64,000 nucleotides of DNA, taken from Patiria pectinifera. Its lineage: Eukaryota; Echinodermata; Asteroidea; Valvatida; Asterinidae. The stretch spans positions 8,389,501 to 8,453,500 of the forward strand of contig CM057146.1 in assembly GCA_029964075.1 (NCBI GenBank), given 5' to 3'. A model generated the notes under the pieces. That model did not search any database. It saw only the letters and a program-made list of their open reading frames with translations, and was not told the DNA's origin. This document shows positions 12,101 to 64,000 of this stretch, piece after piece; positions within the stretch are counted from its first letter, which is position 1; every line of letters begins with the position of its first letter. Made by a program: the position numbers and the translations under genes.

Positions 12101-12303
12101 ATACATTTCAGGTCCATCCAGTCAGTAAGCAGTTTGCAGCAGTCTTACTTTTTTTCATGTTATAAGATAAGTCTCTAAGTTTGAAGATTTGGGCCTCGGC
12201 AAAGCTATCAATCGCCTCCTCTCCGCTTTCTCTCTTTCATCCCAGGATGGGCCAGGATCGCTGGACTCGCTTCGAGCAGAGCGTTGCCCCCTGCCAACTG
12301 TAG
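63..12303 (+). CDS. Fibropellin-like gene A, 3' part: six EGF repeats plus C-terminal avidin-like domain
   Basis: Joined coding exons are 63-176, 1135-1248, 2370-2483, 4358-4471, 5867-5980, 6699-6812, 8550-8678, 9463-9661 and 12246-12303; the 5' part lies left of the window. The first six exons each encode one EGF-like module of 38 residues between phase-1 introns. The last three encode one avidin-like domain of about 125 residues and a TAG stop. EGF arrays closed by an avidin-like domain are known from echinoderm fibropellins, secreted proteins of the embryonic apical lamina; adhesion or matrix function here is inferred from the family. The terminal intron is phase 2, so the avidin domain cannot be spliced in frame to the downstream phase-1 EGF exons, which places it at a true C-terminus. 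An alternative reading stops at the TAA overlapping the 9662 donor, giving a truncated avidin domain. The polyadenylation site is not certain. Confidence 0.85.
310..605 (-). mobile_element. tRNA-derived SINE, full length
   Basis: On the minus strand it begins with a tRNA-like head (A box around GGCGTAGGGGC, B box GGTTCGAATCC) at 535-605 and ends in an (ATT)n tail at 310-338. Related copies are 6341-6509 and 63870-64000. Confidence 0.8.
655..960 (+). mobile_element. tRNA-derived SINE, second family
   Basis: Head TGGTCTAGCGGTAGAGC with B box GGTTCGAGCCC (about 665-722), followed by the body segments AGTAAGGCGCTTTACCTC and AAATGGGTACCGGCATTAG also found in the copy at 34201-34500. The 3' end is not sharp. 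Confidence 0.65.
1135..1248 (+). CDS. EGF-like exon A2 (calcium-binding type)
   Basis: Acceptor CTGCAG and 114 bp. It starts IQEC, has CNSFPC, CRNGGQC and GWEGTLCET. The IQEC start recurs only in B16, B28 and B29, and the DGIN-FTCTC core is closest to B28 and B3. The donor GTAAAG is weaker than most in this locus, so this exon may be spliced less efficiently. Confidence 0.93.
2301..2342. repeat. Perfect 19-bp hairpin upstream of exon A3
   Basis: Arms 2301-2319 and 2324-2342 are exact reverse complements (GGGAAATGTGAAATTGGTT and its complement) around a four-base TGAC loop. The right arm ends 27 bases before the exon. Confidence 0.95.
2370..2483 (+). CDS. EGF-like exon A3 (calcium-binding type)
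   Basis: Acceptor TTGCCAG, donor GTGAGT, 114 bp. Starts VDEC, with CASSPC, CQNNGRC and [10 protein letters not shown] 19-bp perfect hairpin ends only 27 bases before the exon, between branch-point region and acceptor. The next intron carries two inverted-repeat elements (2517-3049 and 3621-4002). Confidence 0.93.
2517..3049. mobile_element. TTAA-flanked MITE, family 2
   Basis: TTAA at both ends and terminal inverted repeats starting AAAGGGAATRTA. Shares internal blocks such as ATGGCACCTGGTGTG and TTTTCAAGAAAAGTGG with 37598-38121. No transposase frame; nonautonomous. Confidence 0.75.
3621..4002. mobile_element. Inverted-repeat element (ATAATC..AGTTCGGTATTCCA termini)
   Basis: The ends ATAATCCAGTTCGGTATTCC and TGGAATACCGAACTTGCTG are inverted. 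The interior is repeated in opposite orientation at 24453-24810 (GTCTGGTGCACAGCAAG, CAGATAAATGCACACAAG). Confidence 0.7.
4358..4471 (+). CDS. EGF-like exon A4 (calcium-binding type)
   Basis: Acceptor TTCTCAG, donor GTAAGT, 114 bp. Starts INEC, with CMSGPC, CRNGGVC and [11 protein letters not shown]. The rare YEC-CP-YxG block is shared with B41, which also lies three modules before the end of the EGF array, so the two are taken as positional counterparts. Confidence 0.93.
5063..5698. mobile_element. Family-4 element interrupted by a TTAA MITE
   Basis: Blocks GGGCAGAGGTCGAAATGAGG, CACTTCAATCGGACATT and GCAGAACGCCTC match the copies at 46269-47157 and 33389-33718. Its continuity is broken at 5324-5551. 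Confidence 0.65.
5324..5551. mobile_element. TTAA-flanked MITE, family 3, nested
   Basis: Begins TTAACCAG and ends CTGGTTGA, with AACCAGT/ACTGGTT inverted ends. Interior like 36279-36529 (GCCTCGCTYRC, CGTTTATYCGTC type blocks). The host copies without it give the empty site. Confidence 0.75.
5867..5980 (+). CDS. EGF-like exon A5 (non-calcium type, pre-avidin)
   Basis: Acceptor GTGCAG, 114 bp. Starts LNTC, so the acidic residue before the first cysteine that completes the calcium site is replaced by T. CRSNPC, CLNGGRC and a C-N-G-DY-C-C centre follow, ending YTGRNCQY. B42 has the same unusual GxDY centre and CQY end. The donor GTAGCT is the weakest of gene A. Confidence 0.92.
6341..6509 (-). 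mobile_element. tRNA-derived SINE, tail-truncated copy
   Basis: Same family as 310-605: on the minus strand GGTTGGCGTAGCGGTAC (A box) and GGGTTCAAATCCAGC (B box), then a shared body to about 6341. Confidence 0.75.
6699..6812 (+). CDS. EGF-like exon A6 (last EGF before avidin domain)
   Basis: Acceptor TTGCCCAG, donor GTAAAT, 114 bp. Starts INFC (no complete calcium motif), with CSSLPC and CQNGGTC; the latter fits the C2-x4-S/T-C3 O-fucose consensus. Ends NCET, and its last base joins the avidin exon as GTG (V). Counterpart of B43. A 120-bp foldback element begins 33 bases after the exon. Confidence 0.93.
6813..8549 (+). other. Intron between last EGF and avidin exon 1
   Basis: Besides the foldback element it holds a GC-rich patch at 8025-8080 (alternating GCGCGC around CACGTG) and otherwise no recognisable feature. 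Confidence 0.5.
6846..6965. repeat. Foldback element just after exon A6
   Basis: The two halves are inverted copies: GAACACRGAA, ATGTAGTGCGTC and CACATRCCA occur in one arm and their complements in the other, around GGCCGAAGGCC. A diverged half-like copy is at about 41755-41800. Confidence 0.75.
8550..8678 (+). CDS. Avidin-like domain, exon 1 of 3
   Basis: 129 bp between phase-1 borders (acceptor TTTTTCAG, donor GTAGGT). It encodes the first beta strands of an avidin-like barrel: [10 protein letters not shown], then [16 protein letters not shown], as in chicken avidin CSLTGKWTN...TGTYTT. Aligned to chicken avidin, N12, Y33 and T35 of the biotin pocket are kept and S16 is replaced by D. The cysteine corresponds to C4 of avidin, which pairs with C83. 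A donor four bases further right would put exon 2 out of frame, so 8678 is chosen as the end. Confidence 0.92.
8839..9017. mobile_element. TTAA-flanked MITE, family 3, short copy
   Basis: TTAACCA...TGGTTAA ends. The interior shares AAGCCAGGCGGGTTGAAGCC and AGCACACTCATATTTCC (complement) with 36279-36529. Confidence 0.7.
9125..9290. repeat. Dispersed repeat shared with 55025-55155
   Basis: Blocks TTATTTCCAAAA, TTTGAAAAAAAGTGA and ATAGCTGTTTCTAAA occur in the same order and orientation at both places. Class unknown. Confidence 0.55.
9463..9661 (+). CDS. Avidin-like domain, exon 2 of 3
   Basis: 199 bp, starting in phase 1 (acceptor CCGTACAG) and ending in phase 2 at a perfect GTAAGT donor. It encodes [29 protein letters not shown] and EVLLTSWIQ, matching the PTFGFTVNW, FTGQC and EVLKTMWLL blocks of chicken avidin. 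W97 and the C83 equivalent are kept and F79 is W as in streptavidin, but W70 is R, F72 is N, S73 is G and S75 is M, so tight biotin binding is doubtful. If the donor is not used the next in-frame codon is TAA (9663-9665). The 3' half of the exon is tandemly copied downstream. Confidence 0.93.
9662..12245 (+). other. Last intron of gene A
   Basis: Apart from the donor array at its start, this phase-2 intron shows G-rich stretches to about 10650 and AT-rich sequence after 11300. No further EGF-type exon was found in it. Confidence 0.6.
9730..10245 (+). repeat. Four tandem partial copies of avidin exon 2 with GTAAGT donors
   Basis: Downstream of the real exon the segment from TGGTGTGG to the end of the exon, plus the donor and about 40 G-rich intron bases, is repeated four times. 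The copied exon/donor borders lie at 9815/9816, 9951/9952, 10087/10088 and 10237/10238, that is 154, 136, 136 and 150 bases apart. All four keep GTAAGT. None has a convincing acceptor, and the reading frame from the real exon meets TAA at 9663, so the copies are not coding but are potential competing 5' splice sites. Confidence 0.9.
12246..12303 (+). CDS. Avidin-like domain, exon 3 of 3 with stop codon
   Basis: This short terminal exon was found by frame and alignment. The acceptor at 12244-12245 (TTTCATCCCAG) has a long pyrimidine tract, and its first base completes the split GAG codon of the phase-2 intron. It then encodes [18 protein letters not shown] and TAG (12301-12303). Without gaps this continues exon 2 along chicken avidin: the MGQD-x-x-TR part falls on VGIN-x-x-TR of the last strand. 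N118 becomes D (as in streptavidin), while avidin W110, the residue reaching into the neighbouring subunit, is R in exon 2. An extra cysteine lies three residues from the end. The main doubt is that the exon is short and was not checked against transcripts. Confidence 0.72.
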
Positions 12304-15300
12304 GCGGGGCCACTCCCCTAGCTAGGGCGACGTAAACATTCTGCCGGACATTTAACCACGAGTCTTTCACCAATAACACTTCCGAGACATTAAGCTCTGA
12401 CTATAAAAATGAACTCCTTGTCAAGATGTCAAGAACTCTATCAACTTTTTTTATCATAACCCCTGGCTCAAACATTACTTTCAAACATGGAAGATGCGTA
12501 TACATCTTCTTGGAGATATCACTGAATGGTCACCAAACGGCAGATTAGAAGTGATCAGTTTTTGTGCTGTAAAATTTTTTTTTATGTTCGCGGCCATTTT
12601 GTTTTATTTTAAGTCAACCTTTGTAGCCATTTTCTGAATGTAAATATATTTTTGAACCATTTGGTCTTTGTTGGGTAGTCAAAAGTTATCCAAATTTCAT
12701 AGCTTAAAAACGACAGGCTAATTTCCATGTGATCGATGCATCAATGGATTGCTAGAATTTCATATTTTCTATTTTATTTTCATTGCTAAAATTTTTAAAT
12801 AGCAGCAGTTATATAGTAAAGGTGACGGTTAGGTTAGTTCATGAGTTAATTCTGTAGCTTAGTATGCATTTTACCAAGAAGTCAGTTTTAACGGGGGAAA
12901 AATGCATTTTGTTTTTTATTCTTGCGTAGTTCTAGACATACTTTTTTTTATATATATTTGAGGTAACATGAGCTAAATAGTTTTGTACTTGATTAAGCAA
13001 ACATTCAGATTAAACATTAATGGGCCAAAATCACAAATTTCAGTGTTTTCATGCAAAAGCTCTTTTGATGAAGTACAATATCTAGGGTTCTAGACCATCC
13101 CACCGAAAATTTATCATGCATCGTAATTTTATGCTAGTTTTCGTTAAGTCGAACGTATGTGCTGATGCTGAAAAGTTGCGTGCAAAGTAAGGCAATATTA
13201 ACTCTGAGACTGCACTTGCAACTGGCAACCCCCCCCCCTAAAAAATATCAATAATTTTGAGCACAATGAATGAAAATCAAGTCAAATGAAGCAGATTTTG
13301 TTTATATCCCTTTTATTCAGTAGATCTCCTTTTGTTTATTCTGTTTTTGTTGCACCTTTAAATTGCATATTATGTCTATTTTGCAATCTTAGGCATCAAA
13401 GTTCCCTCAGAAAGTTCAGTCGTTTTATTGTTTTTTTTCCCTTCATTCTTTCAAGGACAAATTTCTGCTCAATGTTGAGCATAAAGTTAGAGGTTTAAGC
13501 TATACATTTAGTTGCTCGATAATTATGGTGTATTTATATAAATCTGCGATGCAGGCTATTTGTTGTTTCGTTGGCAATAAATATCCTTTTAGTCAGTGGT
13601 GGTTCTACGTTTCGCCTGTTCTTGCAATCAAGACTTTTCATTTTCTGTCCAAAAATCTCCTTTTTAAGAAAAAAGTATAATCTTGAGTGTAAGAATGACC
13701 GCAAGTGTTAAACATCTGAGAGAATTTTTTTTTGGTAATTTCAAATATCGAGATTTTTTTAAGACTTGAAAAGCCAATTTGTAGATGGTACCTTGGTGAA
13801 ATAAGTAAGACTTAAAAACAACAAAAGAATATCAAGTTTGAGGTGGAACTCCTTGGATTGTCTCTGGAGATGTGATGTGGAGCAGAAGGAAGTTTTCCGA
13901 AGAGGAGTGACAACTGGCCACGAGTTGGAAAACGTCTCAGTCATCTGCTGTAAGTTACCTCCTCTTCATTGATTTGACGTTACTCACCTCTGTTAGCAGG
14001 TGAAACTTCTTTTTTTTGGTAAGAATTTGAAGGTAAAAAATTGCTCTTTTGGATTTTTTGGGAGTTTTTTTGCTGTTCGAATTATTTTGGGATTTTACTG
14101 ATCCACAGTTATTGTTTTGTTTTTTTTATTTCATTATTTGCTTGTATTCTTTTCTATTTTTTTTTAAAAGAGGGCTATGATGTTTGGGGGGGGGGATTTT
14201 TTTACCAGTCATGGAACTTTAAACAGCACATTTAATTTTTTTTAATTTTTTTTTTGAGAGGGCAATCGGTCACTTTTCTGAAAAAAAAAAATTTGCCTCA
14301 TTTTGGGTTTTGGAAAAAATATCAGTTTTTCATGTTTGAAACAAAATTCATCAACCAATTTGGAATGCTTCAATTTTTTTTTTACTGGCAGTGCGGACCA
14401 TTTAAGGGCTTTCAAATGATGTTTCAATGGAACATGTTGCTCTTGCAACAGAATCCATATATACTGATGAAAGCCTGGTCAAATTACCGACAAAGAACGA
14501 CAAAAACAACCAAAGAGTAGTTGTTGGTTCACCAAAAAAAAAAAGAATGAACAATTTAACTGAAAGAAGTCTAGAACTACTCTTCAATAGTTAGAGTAGT
14601 ACAGCACTGATATTTGTTCCTGTGTGGTGAGCTGTCTGCCCATGTAAATCTGCTGTGGAGATTTCTCGTTTGCTGATGTGCCTCAACGTCCAAGGAGTAA
14701 GAAAGTTGAGGTAAGAAGATATTCCGATTGCAAATGATATATTGTTGTTTAGTTAGTGTGCGTTTAATACAGTAGCTGTATTTTAAGGAGTCGTAAACTG
14801 TATGTACATATGATCATTATGTATGTATCTTCCCAATGTGCAAATGATGACGAGAATTTTGGTTCAGCTAGAATTAGGAAAAGTTGTTTTGAGTTATGAA
14901 ACAGTAATTCTACCAATAAGATAAAAGACCTCAAACAGGAACCTGTCATTTATTGTCCGAACAAATGTTTAAAAATCTTATCAAAATACATTGAGGGTAA
15001 ACTTAAGGATTGAATTTTTAGCAAGGACTTGAAACTTTAAACGTACCGAGTATTACATTCGTTAATTTCAACCTTAAGAAAAATCTAACAAGGAAATTAA
15101 ATAAAGTACATTGTAATAATGTAGTACATTGTAATTAATCTGACTTGAATACCTTTCTGTTGAAATACCTTTCTGTTCTTTCATTTTATCCCAATCTCCT
15201 TTTTCTTCAACCCTCTGTCCTTTTTCATTTCTTTGTATCTTCTGTCTGCTGTTCACTTCTTTTCCTTTCAAACTGTCCGTTTCCCTATTCTTTGCAATTC

Positions 15301-16567
15301 CCTTGTTCTTCCCTGTTATCTCAAACTTTATTCCTTACAAGTACTCTCAATTCTCTTCCTATTTTGTCCTTTATCTCACTTTCCCTGTTTCTCATTCAGT
15401 TTACCTTCTGTTCTTTTCCTCCTTTTTTGTTCTTTCCTTATTTCTCGTCGTGTTCCTTTATTCCTTCTTTCTTTACTTCTTTCTTTACTTAATCTGTCTC
15501 ATCTAGTCTTTTCTCATTATTTTGTTCTTTTCTTTTGTCTTTAAGGCCCATTAATTGTACATGCTATGTTACAACCGATTTACCAGACTTATCTTAAATA
15601 GCATTCCTGACTAAAAAACATTAGTAGAAAAATTACTGATTGCTTGTAGATGCAGCTTGATACTTTACCTCTATTTATTTATTTATTTATTTTTTTACTA
15701 TTAAGTATTTTTCCTCTGCGTTCTACTCGGAACTTTCCAACTCTTTAAAATTACTAAACTAGTGTAACAAGAGCTTGAAATAAATATGGCTTATAATTAC
15801 CCAACTTTAAACTGTCTTAGTACGCTGCATTGTCACATTCCAAAACATTTGAATATTGTGTCTGCGCTATTAGAAATTATTTAAACAACCCTATCAACGT
15901 AACATTTCTAATTAACAAAAATATTCAAATTTGGAATTTAGAAAGCATTAAGTGCAAAAATAATTACAGTCGTGTGTCTGTAGTACGTCTCAGCTTTATC
16001 TCTGTAATGCTATGTAGCTTCAGGTTGTAGTGCTTATACAAAAACTTATTAAACCATAATTTTCTGTTAGCTTTCGGCTTCCAAATATTAACCAGATAAT
16101 TTAATTTATTTTTATGTGAGAACAGGACATTTGTAACCAAGTTTAATTTATGTTTCTGCCAGTTTCATTTGTTACTCCGACGTTTTGTCAGTGGCGACCG
16201 CTTGCTCTTAAGACATTAAAAAATGTTTGAAACATCGGATCTTCAAAGATCTAGATCTTTTCTAACGATGTTCCAACAATCCCTGTCAGTAACAAATAAA
16301 TGAGAATTAAGCCTTGTAGCAATATAAATTGAACTGAATGGAATGACTTGGATATGAAGTCGGATTCCCACCTTTTAAGCCCTCACTCCAACCACCACAT
16401 AAACAGTTGCCTGACCTCTCCGCACCAAACATCAAGTTGCTTAAAAATACAGTCCTCAAAAAACTTGTTTTGTAATTTGGCTGTAGTTCATCGCAAGTCT
16501 GTTCTATGCTTTAAATCTTCGTAACAGTGCACGAAAGTAAAAACTGTACTGTTGACGTTTTTTCCAG
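12304..16567. other. Spacer between avidin stop and EGF exon B1
   Basis: AT-rich DNA that would hold the 3' UTR of gene A and, if B is separate, its promoter and first exons. I see long pyrimidine tracts (15160-15540), a TTTA run near 15670 and no EGF, CUB or convincing signal-peptide exon. One ATG-led frame at 13286 starts with a hydrophobic stretch but lacks a fitting donor. Confidence 0.5.
13576..13581 (+). promoter_or_regulatory. Possible polyadenylation signal of gene A
   Basis: AATAAA about 1.27 kb after the TAG at 12301. The flanks are AT-rich and TG-rich sequence follows (TCAGTGGTGGTTC). ATTAAA at 13009-13014 is an alternative. The hexamer is common by chance in this AT-rich DNA. Confidence 0.3.
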
Positions 16568-63142
<46,575 letters not shown>

Positions 63143-63182
63143 GTACGTCACGGCATGTACATAAACTGCGCGGCTAAAAAGT

Positions 63183-63655
63183 TGGGCCATTTCCAACTTA
63201 CTTTCTTTTCCTGGCTCTGCTTACAGTAAGCGAAAAATCCCTGTTTACTGTAGCAGCAAATTCCGTGCTTACGGTCAGCGTATTTCATGGTTTAGCAAGG
63301 AATATTGGCTTTTGCGCATGCGTACATCCCGTAACTAATGATTCTTTGCTGACAGGGTTAGCACAGAATTTTCTGCTAGTGCGGTTATCACAAAATGGTG
63401 ATCGTAAGCATGGTTAGCAGAGCCATGCACTTCTTAACAGCCGATTTTATATTAACAGCCTAAGCAGTAAGCACAGCAAAAGCACGCTTAACCCCAGAGG
63501 AAAAAATTGCCTAAATCAGTGACGAACCAATAGAAATCTATCACGCGCAACCATTAGCACATCCACACTATGAAATAAGCAGCAGCGTGATTTATACAAT
63601 AGTAAGCACAACTTTTCTGCTAACTGTTAAGCAGCGCTATGCAATTTGGCCCAGC
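63183..63655. repeat. Possible inverted-repeat element after exon B43
   Basis: TTGGGCCAT with CTCTGCTTACAG at the left, and CTGTTAAGCAGCGCT with TTGGCCCAG at the right. The interior has many GTAAGCA/TGCTTAC motifs. Confidence 0.45.
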
Positions 63656-63869
63656 AATTACATATTTGTCTGTTTAAACAGCTAAGTCTGCTTCCCATAT
63701 ACACCTGTATTACTGCTAGCCATAATCCAGTAGTTTTGGACATGGCCTCAAACTAGCCTTTGAATTGGGCTCAGAAGGCACCAAACTGCCATGGATTATC
63801 AACACAGATTAGCTACCGCTTTACACAACTCGAAAGAATTCTAAAAACATCCAAAATCAGGCAACATTA

Positions 63870-64000
63870 TTTATTTCACTTCTGGTAATGAAACCAATGG
63901 TTCCTCAAAAGCGTCCTAGGCAATGTAGCTCGCAATAATGAAAAAAAACGTATAGAGAGGAGACAATGAGAAGAAGTTACATTTTTAGAGGTGGGAGAAA
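63870..64000 (-). mobile_element. tRNA-derived SINE, first family, cut by window end
   Basis: CTTCTGGTAATGAAACCA, CCTCAAAAGCGYCCTAGGCA and GAGACAATGAGAAGAAGTTAC match 341-460 in order and orientation, preceded by a short ATTT tail. The tRNA head should lie right of the window. Confidence 0.8.

Noticed and set aside
13286-13498. ATG-led frame with hydrophobic start as a signal-peptide exon for gene B
   Set aside because: The stretch is T-rich low complexity, no donor of the right phase follows the hydrophobic part, and nothing links it to B1.

Overview
The window is a piece of a large animal gene locus, not a microbial one. It shows long AT-rich introns with GT..AG borders, dispersed short transposons, tRNA-derived SINEs and simple repeats. 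Its coding content is a run of small exons on the + strand: 49 exons that each encode exactly one EGF-like module (44 are 114 bp; the others are 111 or 117 bp; all are bounded by phase-1 introns), plus three exons that together encode one avidin-like domain. EGF arrays ending in an avidin-like domain are the hallmark of fibropellins, secreted proteins of the sea urchin apical lamina. This suggests a deuterostome, most likely an echinoderm. The species is an inference, and no start codon, signal peptide or CUB domain can be identified in the window.

Layout. Positions 63-12303 hold the 3' part of fibropellin-like gene A: six EGF exons (A1-A6), then avidin exons at 8550-8678, 9463-9661 and a short terminal exon at 12246-12303 that ends in TAG. 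Positions 12304-16567 are an AT-rich spacer without a recognisable exon. Positions 16568-63142 hold gene B, with 43 EGF exons (B1-B43), and it runs off the right edge. The last three repeats of B (B41-B43) match the three repeats before the avidin domain of A (A4-A6) one by one, so a second avidin domain is predicted just beyond the right end. A and B are therefore read as tandem paralogues. A single transcription unit with an internal avidin-type alternative end cannot be excluded, because A6 and B1 are phase-compatible.

Gene B has a higher-order structure. Repeats 13 exons apart resemble each other more than their neighbours (B6-B18, B19-B31, B32-B40), which indicates that the array grew by duplication of blocks of about 13 exons (14-15 kb each), while the introns have since diverged. 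Almost every EGF keeps the calcium-binding start (D/N-x-D/N-E/Q-C) and 48 of 49 keep the CxSxPC O-glucosylation consensus. Every EGF exon can be skipped without breaking the reading frame.

The introns are filled with mobile elements. These include several MITE families with TTAA target duplications (piggyBac-like), other terminal-inverted-repeat elements, at least four tRNA-derived SINE families, and tandem arrays. Two arrays have copied pieces of splice sites: four extra copies of the 3' half of avidin exon 2 with its GTAAGT donor (9730-10245), and four decoy copies of the acceptor and first 17 bases of exon B26 (45561-45928).
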